The position numbers and the translations under genes were made by a program. From Saccharothrix sp. S26 (GTDB lineage Bacteria; Actinomycetota; Actinomycetes; Mycobacteriales; Pseudonocardiaceae), in contig NZ_JAJUWT010000015.1 in NCBI RefSeq assembly GCF_021390395.1, forward strand, positions 124,001 to 188,000: DNA of 64,000 nucleotides, given 5' to 3'. The notes under the pieces are model-generated. The model was given only the letters and a program-made list of their open reading frames with translations. It did not search any database and was not told the origin of the DNA. The first letter of the stretch is position 1, and each line of letters starts with the position of its first letter. Of the stretch, positions 33,304-42,832 are shown piece by piece.

Positions 33304-33456
33304 GGTTGTTCCTCCTAGGCAGGGTTGAGCAGGAGGATGGGGGACGGACCGGCCGCTTGCACACCCGCCAACCGGTCGTTCCCAGGCCCCGGCGGCACGG
33401 GGTTTTGACAGATGCCGGCGAGGTACCCGGCTCTTGGTCCGGATGGAGGAGGAGTC

Positions 33457-33699
33457 GTGACGGACGAAGAACTAGTCGCACGGATCACCCAACTGGTGGA
33501 GGAAGAGCACCGGTTGGAGGGGTCGCGCATCGGCGAGGGCCTGACCGAGGGCGACGCCCGGCGGCTGCGCGACCTGGAAGTCGCCCTGGACCAGACGTGG
33601 GACCTGCTGCGCCAGCGCCGCGCCCGCCGTGCGGCCGGCATGGACCCGGACGCCGCCGAGGCCCGTGATCCTGGCACGGTCGAGAACTACCGCCAGTAG
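33457..33699 (+). CDS. DUF2630-family small protein
   Basis: 80 residues from the GTG at 33457, with GGAGGAG in front. TDEELVARITQLVEEEHRLE, then RRLRDLEVALDQTWDLLRQRRARR and a tail ending VENYRQ are the full DUF2630 pattern. Small helical cytoplasmic protein of unknown function, widespread in actinobacteria. Confidence 0.92.
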   Translation: MTDEELVARITQLVEEEHRLEGSRIGEGLTEGDARRLRDLEVALDQTWDLLRQRRARRAAGMDPDAAEARDPGTVENYRQ

Positions 33700-33755
33700 G
33701 CGTTGACTCGTCCCCTGGGGCAGCCCGCAGGGTCGTCGCCGTGGAGGATGCGGGG

Positions 33756-34568
33756 GTGGCACGGCTACTGGGCATCGGCGAGTTCGCCCGCCGGTCGCGG
33801 CTGTCGGTGAAGGCGCTGCGGCTCTACGAGCGCCAGGGCCTGCTGCGCCCGGCCGCGGTCGAGCCGGGCAACGGCTACCGGCGGTACGGCGAGGACCAGT
33901 TGGCCACCGCTCGCCTGGTGCTGCTGCTGCGCCGGCTGGACATGCCGCTCGCGGTCGTGGCCCGGATCGTGGCCGCGCCCGAGGACGAGCGGGCCCGACT
34001 GCTCACCGAGTACTGGGACGCCGTCGAGCACCGGATGGCCGTGCAACGCGGCCTGGCCGCCCACCTCCGCGTCGTGTTGTCGGGAGGGAAGGGTCTGGTG
34101 GAGATGTACGAGGTCAAGCAGCGTGACGTGCCCGAGCAGGTGGTCCTGACCGAGCAGCGGCACCTGTTCCAGCCGGCGCTCGTCGACTGGATCAACGCTT
34201 CGATGGACCGGCTGGTCAAGGCCGCCCAGGAGCACGGCGGCGTCGCCGATGCACCGTTCGTCGTCTACCACGGCGAGGTGAACGAGGACAGCGACGGGCC
34301 GGTCGAGGCGTGCGTGCCGATCGGCGCGGCACAGCCGCCGAGCGGGGTCGCGGCCCGGGTGGAGCCCGCGCACCGGGAGGCGTACGTGCGGCTGACCAAG
34401 GCGCAGGTGGCGTTCCCGCAGATCCTGTCCGCCTATGACGCCGTGGCGATGTGGATCAAGGACAACGGTCACGTCGTCCACGACGCTCCCCGCGAGGTGT
34501 ACTTCGCGGACTTCGACGCGGCCGGCCCCGACGACGAGGTCTGCGACATCGCCTTCCCGATGCGCTGA
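33756..34568 (+). CDS. MerR-family regulator with GyrI-like effector domain
   Basis: 270 residues from the GTG at 33756 (a GTG five codons earlier at 33741 is possible). MerR HTH: LGIGEFARRSRLSVKALRLYERQGLL, then NGYRRYGEDQL. A coiled coil (VEHRMAVQRGLAAHL) leads to a GyrI/BmrR-like ligand domain (DAPFVVYHGEVNEDSDGPVEACVPIG, EAYVRLTKAQ), which usually binds hydrophobic cations or drugs. No target gene is adjacent. It ends five bases before the convergent helicase gene. Confidence 0.9.
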   Translation: MARLLGIGEFARRSRLSVKALRLYERQGLLRPAAVEPGNGYRRYGEDQLATARLVLLLRRLDMPLAVVARIVAAPEDERARLLTEYWDAVEHRMAVQRGLAAHLRVVLSGGKGLVEMYEVKQRDVPEQVVLTEQRHLFQPALVDWINASMDRLVKAAQEHGGVADAPFVVYHGEVNEDSDGPVEACVPIGAAQPPSGVAARVEPAHREAYVRLTKAQVAFPQILSAYDAVAMWIKDNGHVVHDAPREVYFADFDAAGPDDEVCDIAFPMR

Positions 34569-34573
34569 CCCGC

Positions 34574-36739
34574 TCAGAGGAGCCGCGCGAGGCGGTGGTC
34601 CAGTGCCGTGTGGCGTCGTCCGGCGCCCACGGTGCGGACCGCCTGGCCGATCGCCTTGCGCGACCCGACCAGCACGACCAGCTTCTTGGCCCGAGTCACG
34701 GCCGTGTACAGCAGGTTGCGCTGCAACATCATCCACGCGCTGGTCGTGATTGGAATGACGACGCACGGGTACTCACTGCCCTGTGAGCGGTGAATCGTCA
34801 TGGCGTAGGCGTGGGTCAGCTCGTCCAGCTCGGCGAACTCGTAGTCCACGTCCTCTTCCTCGTCGGTCCGAACGGTCAGCTTCTGCTCCACGGCGTCGAT
34901 CGCGGTGACGATGCCGAGCGTGCCGTTGAAGACGTTCTTGTCGTAGTTGTTGCGCATCTGGGTGACCTTGTCGCCGACCCGGAAGACCCGGCCGCCGAAC
35001 CGGCGTTCCGGCAGGTCCGGTTTGGACGGTGTCAAGGCCTCCTGCAGCAACGCGTTCAGGCCGCCCGCGCCCGCCGGACCCCGGTGCATCGGCGCGAGCA
35101 CCTGCACGTCCGTGCGCGGCTTCAGGCCGAACTTGCGCGGGATGCGGTGGGCCACGACGTCGACCACGAGCGCCGCCGCTTCCTCGGCTTCCTCGACCGA
35201 AAAGAAGAAGAAGTCCGGCATGCCCTGCACGACGGGGTAGTCGCCGTTGTTGATCCGGTGCGCGTTGGTCACCACGCCGGACTGCTGCGCCTGCCGGAAG
35301 ATGTGCGTGAGGCGGACGTTCGGGATGGGGCTGTCGGCGGACAGCACGTCCCGCAGCACCTCGCCCGCGCCGACCGACGGCAACTGGTCCACGTCACCGA
35401 CCAGCAGCAGGTGCGCGCCCGGCGCGACGGCCTTGACCAGCTTGTTCGCCAGCAGCAGGTCCAGCATCGAAGCCTCGTCGACGACCACGAGGTCCGCGTC
35501 GAGCGGCCGGTCGCGGTCGTAGGCCGCGTCACCGCCGGGCTTGAGCTCCAGCAGCCGGTGCACGGTGCGGGCCTCGTGCCCGGTCAGCTCGGTCAACCGC
35601 TTGGCCGCCCGGCCGGTCGGCGCGGCCAGCACCACCTTCGCCCCCTTGGCGGCGGCCAGCTTCACGATCGACCGCACGGTGAAGCTCTTGCCGCACCCCG
35701 GACCACCGGTCAGCACCGCCACCTTGCGGGTCAGGGCCAGCCGCACGGCGTCGCGCTGCTTGTCCTCCAGCGACGCGCCGAGCCACGCGAACGCCCGCTC
35801 CCAGTCGACGTGCTGGAACGCGGGCATCCGCTCCTCGTCGGTCTTGAGCAGCCGCAGCAACTGGTTGGCCAGCGAGATCTCGGCGCGGTGGAACGCGACC
35901 AGGTAGATGCCCGGCTCGCCGTCCGGCATGACCTCGCGGACCACGCCCTCCTCGGCGACCAGCTCGGCCAGGCACTCGATCACCAGGCCCGCGTCGACCT
36001 GGAGGATCTTGATGGCCTCGCCGATGAGCGCGTTCTCGGGCAGGTAGCAGTTGCCGTCGTTGGTGGCCTCCGACAGCGTGAACTGGAGCCCGGCCTTCAC
36101 CCGTTGCGGGCTGTCGTGCGGGATGCCGACGGCCTTCGCGATCTGGTCGGCGGTGCGGAACCCGATCCCCCAGACGTCGTTGGCGAGCCGGTAGGGCTCC
36201 TCGCGCACGACCTCGATCGCCTTGTCGGTGTACTGCTTGTAGATCCGCACGGCCAACGACGTCGACACGCCGACGCCCTGGAGGAAGACCATCACCTCCT
36301 TGATCGCCTTCTGCTCCTCCCACGCGGCGGCGATCATCCTGGTGCGCTTGGGCCCGAGCTTGGGCACTTCGATCAGGCGCTGCGGCTCGTGCTCGATGAC
36401 GTCCAGCGCGTCCACGCCGAAGTGCGTGACGATCCGGTCGGCCAGCACCGGCCCGATCCCCTTGATCAGCCCCGAGCCCAGGTAGCGGCGGATGCCCTGG
36501 ATGGTGGCCGGCAGCACGGTCGTGTAGTCGTCCACGTGGAACTGCTTGCCGTACTGCGGGTGCGACCCCCAGCGCCCGCGCATCCGGATCGACTCGCCGG
36601 GTTGCGCGCCGAGCAGCGCCCCGACCACCGTGACCAGCTCCCCGCCGCGCCCGGGATCGACCCGGGCGACCGTGTAACCGGTCTCCTCGTTGGCGAACGT
36701 GATCCGCTCCAGCACCGCCTCAAGGACCGCATCAGCCAC
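34574..36739 (-). CDS. recD2: RecD2-type SF1B DNA helicase
   Basis: 721 residues. N-terminal OB-like and helix-hairpin-helix region (LGSGLIKGIGPVLADRI, LGPKRTRMIAAAW) is the mark of RecD2 as opposed to RecBCD RecD. Helicase motifs follow: Walker A LTGGPGCGKSFTV, motif II LVVVDEASMLDLLLA, motif III LLVGDVDQLPSVG, and MTIHRSQGSEYP and YTAVTRAKKLVVLVG at the C terminus. It is a 5'-3' DNA helicase for repair or replication stress. The gene upstream on the same strand is the alpha/beta hydrolase of the caspase pair, 105 bp away. Confidence 0.93.
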   Translation of the reverse strand: MADAVLEAVLERITFANEETGYTVARVDPGRGGELVTVVGALLGAQPGESIRMRGRWGSHPQYGKQFHVDDYTTVLPATIQGIRRYLGSGLIKGIGPVLADRIVTHFGVDALDVIEHEPQRLIEVPKLGPKRTRMIAAAWEEQKAIKEVMVFLQGVGVSTSLAVRIYKQYTDKAIEVVREEPYRLANDVWGIGFRTADQIAKAVGIPHDSPQRVKAGLQFTLSEATNDGNCYLPENALIGEAIKILQVDAGLVIECLAELVAEEGVVREVMPDGEPGIYLVAFHRAEISLANQLLRLLKTDEERMPAFQHVDWERAFAWLGASLEDKQRDAVRLALTRKVAVLTGGPGCGKSFTVRSIVKLAAAKGAKVVLAAPTGRAAKRLTELTGHEARTVHRLLELKPGGDAAYDRDRPLDADLVVVDEASMLDLLLANKLVKAVAPGAHLLLVGDVDQLPSVGAGEVLRDVLSADSPIPNVRLTHIFRQAQQSGVVTNAHRINNGDYPVVQGMPDFFFFSVEEAEEAAALVVDVVAHRIPRKFGLKPRTDVQVLAPMHRGPAGAGGLNALLQEALTPSKPDLPERRFGGRVFRVGDKVTQMRNNYDKNVFNGTLGIVTAIDAVEQKLTVRTDEEEDVDYEFAELDELTHAYAMTIHRSQGSEYPCVVIPITTSAWMMLQRNLLYTAVTRAKKLVVLVGSRKAIGQAVRTVGAGRRHTALDHRLARLL

Positions 36740-36844
36740 CCGGTCACCCTATGACGCCCGCCCGGCGCGACCTCCAGCGGTCAGCCTCGCAACATCACGC
36801 CCATTAGAATCCACCGACCGCAGGCGTAGTCCGACACGCGACCG

Positions 36845-37702
36845 TTAACCGCGCTCCACCGCGTCGAGCACTTCCGCCGCGATCACTTCGTCGGAGAGGT
36901 ATCCGGTAATCCCGTGCGCGTCATCGCGCGGGTTGTGAATGTCGGCGAAGTTGTCTATCCCGGCGGCGAAGCTGTCCCGGTCGAGTCGCGCGTATAGGGC
37001 GACTGGGTCGCGCTCGTCGGATCCGTTGACCCAACGCCTGACATTCGGTGGCTTGCTCGGTTTTCCTTCGAGGTAGCTCTTCACGACCGGTATTCCGAGC
37101 GGGGAGCCGACGGTCACGAACAGCGGCACCTCGACCCGTCTACCGAGTTCGTGCAACACCTGATAGGCGACTATCGATCCAAGGGAGTGGCTGACGACCA
37201 CGGCCGACCCGCCGTCGAGCTCCCGACGGACGCGCTCGTTGACCTCCTCGGCCACGACTCGCACCGAGAGGTAGGTGTGAACGTCCCGGACAAACGCTTC
37301 GAGCACACCGCTGGCCAGCCATGGCAAGCGTTTGCCTACCGCCCTGGCTGCGGCTCTGACCCATGGCCAGTTCTCCGGACCACGGGCCACCGCACGATCG
37401 TCGAGTTCCTTGGCGATGTCATCGTTGGTGACTCCCGCCCGTTCAGCGATCTCCAACAGCATCTCGCCCGCGAGGGCATCCTGTTCGGTACCTGCCGCGC
37501 CGCGAGCCACGGCTTGTGCACCGGAGAGCGAGCGGTCGACGTGGTCTTGGAGGAGCTTGCCGTAGAAAGGGAACCTGATATCGAGCCCTTCGGGGAGCCG
37601 GCTGTCACCCAAGCCTGCGACAAGCGCTGCCTTCCAGTGCTCACGCAGGGCGTCCGGATCCTTCTTGGCTTGCCCTCGACCGTGGACGAATACCAGTCGC
37701 AT
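36845..37702 (-). CDS. Alpha/beta hydrolase paired with a caspase-like protease
   Basis: 285 residues. Begins MRLVFVHGRGQAKKD (oxyanion HG); the nucleophile elbow is SHSLGS with Ser173, then GSPLGIPVVKSY. A DDAHGITGYL near residue 267 supplies the probable catalytic His. The fold resembles PGAP1/lipase-like hydrolases. It starts 27 bp after the caspase gene stop, with AAGGCGG as RBS, so they form an operon. Local GC content is visibly lower than in neighbouring genes. A role as effector, for example a lipase, is inference. Confidence 0.78.
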   Translation of the reverse strand: MRLVFVHGRGQAKKDPDALREHWKAALVAGLGDSRLPEGLDIRFPFYGKLLQDHVDRSLSGAQAVARGAAGTEQDALAGEMLLEIAERAGVTNDDIAKELDDRAVARGPENWPWVRAAARAVGKRLPWLASGVLEAFVRDVHTYLSVRVVAEEVNERVRRELDGGSAVVVSHSLGSIVAYQVLHELGRRVEVPLFVTVGSPLGIPVVKSYLEGKPSKPPNVRRWVNGSDERDPVALYARLDRDSFAAGIDNFADIHNPRDDAHGITGYLSDEVIAAEVLDAVERG

Positions 37703-37729
37703 CGCGATCCGCCTTGTTCGTCGGTGGTG

Positions 37730-39436
37730 TCATGCGCGGAAGTGGTCGACCGCCCCAGCCTCGGTCTCGACCTGCCCGACCAGCGCCTGCATGACCGGCA
37801 GCGGCGCGGCGCTGAACGCGGTCCACAGCGATGGCGTGAGGTAGGGCCGAGCCGCCTTGAACGCCTTTTCACCGACCAGCGCTGTCTCGGCGAGCACCCA
37901 ACCGCGGGTGGTCATCGGGAAGTCCGGCACCACGGGGATGTGTAGGTCGTCCAGATCCTGCCCAGCGAACAAGACCAGGTCGTAGGGCACCACGCGACCG
38001 CCGTTGACGAAGTGGTCGATCAAGTCGAGCACCAGGTCGGGTCGCCCTCTACGGGCGTACTCGACAGCGGTGAGGACGGCGACGACGGGGTCGAACCTGT
38101 CGAAGACCGCGCTTTGTACATCCTTGTCGTCGGGGCTGAACATTCCCTCCTCGAAAAGCGCCAACGCCATGACGATCGAATGCGGCGGCTCCGGGACCGT
38201 GTCGTGCTCGGCGAAGACCGGGGAGTAGATCAGTTGCTCGACACCGTGCGGCCCGAGCACGGCGGTGCCGGAGAGGCCAGGGAACAGGGCTGCGGCCAGC
38301 CAGTCCGACGCTCTGTCGGCACGCTCGATTTCGATCAGCGCGGTGGCGGACCCGTGCTGCGGACCCGCGATGTGCCAGCCCTCGGGCTCCTCTGCGACAT
38401 CAGCACGGCCTCCGGTGACCAGAACCCGGCTCGCCGTGCCGCCGACTACGGTCAGCCCCGCGAGCCCGCTTGATCCGAGCACGACGTTGCGGATCCTGTC
38501 GAACGTCTCGTCGAGCCGACGTCCCCGCTCCTCTTCCAGGAAACGCGACAAGGTGTCGTCATCTGCCTGGCTCATGTCCGGCGGACGCGAGCCGGTCGTG
38601 CCGCCTCGGCGAGAAGGACGTGCGGCTGACGGCACACCGACGGCAGGCGGTTGACCCGGCCCCGGCAGCCAGGAGATGACATGCGGTGACCAGGCCGACT
38701 CAGCGCGGTAGTCGGGTGTCTGCTGCACCGCCAGAAGGCGGTACGACTCCCTGGGTACCTGTTCATCGAGGTACTCGCCCAACGGGTGAGCCTGCACGGC
38801 GAACGGCAACTTCCCGTCATCGATGGGAGTGACCACTTCAGGCACCCGACCTTCGAGTGCCGCAACGAGCAACCTGCTGAAGATCCCGAACGCCTCCGAC
38901 CTCACGTCGTCGGGCACCTGCTCGAACGCACGCTCACCCGGCCGCGTGGCGAAGAACCGATCGACCCGCACGCGTACACCGTTGCGGACAGCCAAGTACG
39001 GGAAGATGGTCGCGCCTCTCATGCCCAGTTGGAACCCGACGGGCGGTGTCCGACAGGCATCGCCGAAGAACGCCACGTGGGGGATGCCGCAATTGCGGGC
39101 GTACTCGGCGCTCCTCGCCACGCTGATCGCCTCGTCATGGTTGGTACCCGCCCTGCTGAGCAGCCAGTTGTCCTCGACCAGGTCGGTGCTCACACCGTGT
39201 CCGGCGAAGAACACGAAGAGCTTCTGGACGTCCCGAGTGGTGACCAGTTCCTCGACGTACCGCTTCAGGTCGTCGGTGGTCACCAACCTGCCGTCGGAGT
39301 CGGTGAACGAGTGCACCTCGAAGCCTTGATCGCGCGCCCACCGGAAGAAGTCGGCGACACCGCTCTCGACGCCCTGCAACACCGGTAGGCGGTCCACCCG
39401 CGACACGCCGATCCCGATAGCCACTTGTCTCGCCAT
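37730..39436 (-). CDS. Caspase-like (C14) protease with long C-terminal region
   Basis: 568 residues from the ATG at 39436 (GGAGG six bases before; an earlier GTG would add seven residues). Residues 1-140 are a caspase-fold domain: QVAIGIGVSRV, HSFTDSDGRLVT, the catalytic His80 in LFVFFAGHG and Cys128 in AFFGDACRT. Residues 240-300 are a disordered Pro/Ser/Arg linker; the C-terminal 270 residues are helical and not assigned (LEEERGRRLDETFDRIRNV, FDPVVAVLTAVEYARRGRPDL). No transmembrane segment or NTPase is seen. It is the first gene of a two-gene operon with an alpha/beta hydrolase; bacterial caspase relatives are mainly found in conflict and cell-death systems. Confidence 0.82.
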   Translation of the reverse strand: MARQVAIGIGVSRVDRLPVLQGVESGVADFFRWARDQGFEVHSFTDSDGRLVTTDDLKRYVEELVTTRDVQKLFVFFAGHGVSTDLVEDNWLLSRAGTNHDEAISVARSAEYARNCGIPHVAFFGDACRTPPVGFQLGMRGATIFPYLAVRNGVRVRVDRFFATRPGERAFEQVPDDVRSEAFGIFSRLLVAALEGRVPEVVTPIDDGKLPFAVQAHPLGEYLDEQVPRESYRLLAVQQTPDYRAESAWSPHVISWLPGPGQPPAVGVPSAARPSRRGGTTGSRPPDMSQADDDTLSRFLEEERGRRLDETFDRIRNVVLGSSGLAGLTVVGGTASRVLVTGGRADVAEEPEGWHIAGPQHGSATALIEIERADRASDWLAAALFPGLSGTAVLGPHGVEQLIYSPVFAEHDTVPEPPHSIVMALALFEEGMFSPDDKDVQSAVFDRFDPVVAVLTAVEYARRGRPDLVLDLIDHFVNGGRVVPYDLVLFAGQDLDDLHIPVVPDFPMTTRGWVLAETALVGEKAFKAARPYLTPSLWTAFSAAPLPVMQALVGQVETEAGAVDHFRA

Positions 39437-39583
39437 GGCAACCTCCACGCCTCTCACCTAAGAGGTCGACCGCACGCGACACGGCGTTACTGCATTCGGA
39501 GCAACATCGTGGTGGCGCGACCTCCACAGGACGTTCACAAGTCGCGCCGGTCGCCTCCACGGCCGCGACATAGAGTCGGCCGC

Positions 39584-40258
39584 ATGACACGCCGCGTTCT
39601 GGTGGTCGAGGACGACCTGACCATCGCCGAGTCCGTGGCCGCGCGGCTGCGGGCCGAGGGGTTCGAGGTCGAGTTGGCCCACGACGGGCCGTCGGCCGTC
39701 ACGCGCGCCCGGGACGTCCGGCCCGACCTGGTGGTGCTGGACGTGATGCTGCCGGGGTTCGACGGGCTGGAGGTGTGCCGGCGGATCCAGGCCGAGCAGC
39801 CCGTGCCGGTGCTCATGCTGACCGCGCGCGGTGACGAGACGGACCTGCTGGTGGGGCTCGCGGTCGGGGCGGACGACTACCTGACCAAGCCGTTCTCGAT
39901 CCGCGAGCTGGCCGCGCGGGTGCACGCCCTGCTGCGGCGGGTGGAGCGGGCGGCGTCGGCGGCGGCGTCCCGGATCACCGTGGCCGACCTGGAGATCGAC
40001 TTGACCGAGCGGCGGGTGGTGCGCGGCGGCGAGGAGGCGCACCTGACGCCGACCGAGTTCGAACTGCTGGTGCACCTCGCCGAACGACCGCGTGCCGTCC
40101 AGTCCCGCGAGCGGCTGCTGAGCGAGGTCTGGGGTTGGGCCGACGGCACGGGCACGCGGACCGTGGACAGCCACATCAAGGCCCTGCGACGGAAGCTGGG
40201 CACCGACCTCATCCGCACCGTGCACGGCGTCGGCTACGCGCTGGAGGTCCCCCGATGA
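39584..40258 (+). CDS. OmpR-family response regulator
   Basis: 224 residues. Receiver domain with acidic pair (VVEDDLTIAES), phospho-acceptor Asp in LVVLDVMLPG, Thr in MLTARGDETD and Lys in YLTKPFS; winged-helix output domain with LTPTEFELLVHLAERP and RTVDSHIKALRRKLG. TAGAGT at 39571-39576 is a possible -10 just seven bases before the ATG (leaderless). Its stop codon overlaps the kinase start (ATGA), so the two are co-translated. Confidence 0.95.
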   Translation: MTRRVLVVEDDLTIAESVAARLRAEGFEVELAHDGPSAVTRARDVRPDLVVLDVMLPGFDGLEVCRRIQAEQPVPVLMLTARGDETDLLVGLAVGADDYLTKPFSIRELAARVHALLRRVERAASAAASRITVADLEIDLTERRVVRGGEEAHLTPTEFELLVHLAERPRAVQSRERLLSEVWGWADGTGTRTVDSHIKALRRKLGTDLIRTVHGVGYALEVPR

Positions 40259-41277
40259 GCCTGCGCTCGGCGTTGCAGGCCACCGTCGAGTGGCTGCCGC
40301 GCCCACTCGACCCGGTGCGGTCGATCAAGCTGAAGCTGGGCATCCTGCTGGTCTCGGCGATGTCGGCCGGGTTCGCGTTCTTCCGGTGGCGGATCGGCTG
40401 GCTGGCGCCGGGCACGACGTTCGGCGCGATGGCGATCGTCCTGGTGACGTCGCAGGTCCTGGCGCACGGGATGACCAGGCCGTTGCGCGAGATGACCGCC
40501 GCCGTGCGCGCGATGCGGGCGGGCGACTACAGCAGCCGGGTGCGCGCGACGGCACGGGACGAGGTCGGCGAACTGGCCGGCGCGTTCAACCAGATGGCAG
40601 CCGACCTCGGCGCGGCGGACCAGCAGCGACGCGAACTCATCGCCAACGTCTCGCACGAACTGCGCACACCCATCACCGCATTGCAGAACGTGCTGGAAAA
40701 CGTCGTCGACGGAATCGCCGAACCAGACCCCGCCACCATGCGCACCGCACTGGCCCAGACCGAACGCCTGGGCCGCCTGGTCACGGAACTGCTGGACCTG
40801 TCCCGCATCGACGCCGGCGCCCACCGCCTCGACAAGGCCGAATTCCCATTGGCCCCGTTGCTGGAAGAAGTCGTCGCCGAAGCCTCGGTCGCCGCCCGCG
40901 GAATCCGCTTCACCATCACCGTCTCCCCACCGACCGCGACGGTCTACGCTGACGAGGCCCGCTTGGCCCAAGTCGTCGCCAACCTGCTGGACAACGCCGC
41001 CCGCCACGGCCCCACCGGTGGCGAGGTGCGCGTCTCGGCCTCCGTCGACAAGGACCTCGTCCTCGAAGTCGCCGACGACGGCCCGGGCATCGCCCCTCAA
41101 GACCGCGAACGCGTCTTCGAACGCTTCACCCGAGGTGAACGGGCCGGCGGCGGCGGCACGGGACTGGGCCTCAACATCGCCCGCTGGGTGGTCGACCTGC
41201 ACGGCGGCACGATCGCCGTCGTCGACGGCCCGGGCTGCCGAATCCGCGCCACCCTCCCCGCCACCGACCAACCCTGA
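40255..41277 (+). CDS. Sensor histidine kinase
   Basis: 340 residues. Two N-terminal transmembrane helices with almost no external loop (KLGILLVSAMSAGFAFF, FGAMAIVLVTSQVLA), so the signal may be read in or at the membrane. A HAMP domain (MTRPLREMTAAVRAMRAGDYSSRV), the H-box IANVSHELRTPITALQN with the phospho-His, and HATPase boxes (ANLLDNAARHGPTG, VADDGPGIAP, GTGLGLNIA) follow. Cognate to the preceding response regulator. Confidence 0.95.
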   Translation: MSLRSALQATVEWLPRPLDPVRSIKLKLGILLVSAMSAGFAFFRWRIGWLAPGTTFGAMAIVLVTSQVLAHGMTRPLREMTAAVRAMRAGDYSSRVRATARDEVGELAGAFNQMAADLGAADQQRRELIANVSHELRTPITALQNVLENVVDGIAEPDPATMRTALAQTERLGRLVTELLDLSRIDAGAHRLDKAEFPLAPLLEEVVAEASVAARGIRFTITVSPPTATVYADEARLAQVVANLLDNAARHGPTGGEVRVSASVDKDLVLEVADDGPGIAPQDRERVFERFTRGERAGGGGTGLGLNIARWVVDLHGGTIAVVDGPGCRIRATLPATDQP

Positions 41278-41500
41278 CCCCGCACCACCCCACCTCGCCC
41301 CCACCTGCTCTTCCCAAAAGCAGGGCCTCGGGTCATCCCGCCGACCTGGCGCAGCCTTACCGCACGCGTCAGGTGGGCGCGAGTTCACCAATACCCGCGG
41401 CTTCCACTGATGCCCGCGCCATGCTGATCCGCCCGTCCGGCGAGGGCTCTTTTCCTCTTTTTCTTTTCTCGCCACGCCCACGCCCTGAAGAGGACTACGA

Positions 41501-42832
41501 ATGACTCCCAACCGCGTCCTGCTCACCGGCACCGCCGGCGGCATCGGGGCGGCCGTCCTGCTGCCCCTGGACGAACCCGGCCTCGGCTGGGCCCTGACCG
41601 CGATCCTCGTCTTCGCCCTCCTGCGCCACGTCAGACCGGTCTGGGCCGTCCTCTCCGTCGCCCTCTTCGCCGTCGGCGCGTTCGTCGCCGCCGACTGGCT
41701 CTTCACGCTCTGCGCCATCGCCGGCTGCGCCGCCGGATCACTCGCCGTCACCGGGGGTCGGACCGCACGCGGCCTCGTGTTCGGATCCCTGGCCGTGCCC
41801 GTCGCCGCCGTCCGGGCCGTGCCCTGGGTGGCACGGGGCATCAAGGCGTCCGGCGCGCCGCCGCTGGCCCGGCCGGTCCTCGTCACCGCCGGTCTGCTGC
41901 TGGTGTTCGTCCCGCTGCTGGCCGGCGCCGACGCCGCGTTCGCCGACCTGCTCGGCTCGATCGCGCCCGACGAGTCGTCCGGCCAACCGATCGTGCTGTT
42001 CACCGCCGTCGGTCTGGGCACGATCGGCGCGGCCTACCTGCGCGTCTGCCCGCCGACCCTCGACGACGCCTCCGACCTGCCCCGAACGGTCGCCCGCCGC
42101 GACTGGGCGCTCCCGGTCGGCGCGCTCGTCGCGCTCTTCGCCGCGTTCGTCGCCGTGCAGGTCAGCACGCTCTTCGGCGGCGACGAGCACGTCCTCGTCA
42201 CGCCCGACCTCACCTACGCCGACTACGCCCGCAGCGGCTTCTGGCAACTGCTCGCCGTCACCGTGCTGACCCTGGGGGTGATCGCGGTCGTCGCCCGGCT
42301 CGCCCGCCTCGACTCGCCGACCGACCGCCGGTGGCTGCGCGGCTCGCTGGGCGCGCTGAGCGTGCTCACCCTGGTGATCGTCGCCTCCGCCCTGGCCCGC
42401 ATGTGGCTCTACCAGCAGGCGTACGGCTTCACCGTCCTGCGCGTCCTGGTCTCGGCCTGCGAGCTGTGGCTCGGCGTCGTCTACCTCCTGGTCCTGGCCG
42501 CGGGCGTGCGGCTGGAGGGCGGGTGGCTGGCGCGGGCCGTAGTCGGCACGGGTTTCGCCGCCCTGGTCGGGCTGGCCGCGCTGAACCCGGACCGGTTCAT
42601 CGCCGAGCGCAACGTCGACCGCTACCACGCCACCGAGAAGATCGACGTCTGGTACCTGGCCCGCCTGTCCGACGACGCCGTGCCCGCGCTGGCCGAGCTC
42701 CCACCGCGCCTGCGGGCCTGCGCCCTGCTCCACCGCCGCGTCGAAGCGGACGACTGGCGCTCCTGGAACCTGGGCCGCCAACGGGCCCGGGACGTGCTCC
42801 AGCAGGTCAAGCCGGGTGATTGTGCGCCGTGA
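41501..42832 (+). CDS. DUF4173/DUF4153-family integral membrane protein
   Basis: 443 residues with about eleven hydrophobic helices. DPETYADYAR-like text here reads PDLTYADYARSGFWQLLAVTVL, which together with ALARMWLYQQAYGFTVLR and RNVDRYHATEKIDVWYLARLS is diagnostic of DUF4173. Function unknown; often beside two-component genes, as here. A pyrimidine-rich tract lies upstream at 41448-41472. Its 3' end overlaps the convergent hydrolase by 26 bases. Confidence 0.9.
   Translation: MTPNRVLLTGTAGGIGAAVLLPLDEPGLGWALTAILVFALLRHVRPVWAVLSVALFAVGAFVAADWLFTLCAIAGCAAGSLAVTGGRTARGLVFGSLAVPVAAVRAVPWVARGIKASGAPPLARPVLVTAGLLLVFVPLLAGADAAFADLLGSIAPDESSGQPIVLFTAVGLGTIGAAYLRVCPPTLDDASDLPRTVARRDWALPVGALVALFAAFVAVQVSTLFGGDEHVLVTPDLTYADYARSGFWQLLAVTVLTLGVIAVVARLARLDSPTDRRWLRGSLGALSVLTLVIVASALARMWLYQQAYGFTVLRVLVSACELWLGVVYLLVLAAGVRLEGGWLARAVVGTGFAALVGLAALNPDRFIAERNVDRYHATEKIDVWYLARLSDDAVPALAELPPRLRACALLHRRVEADDWRSWNLGRQRARDVLQQVKPGDCAP

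Noticed and set aside
36845..39436. Prophage or integrated element carrying the caspase pair
   Set aside because: Lower GC hints at transfer, but no integrase, att repeats or phage genes flank it.
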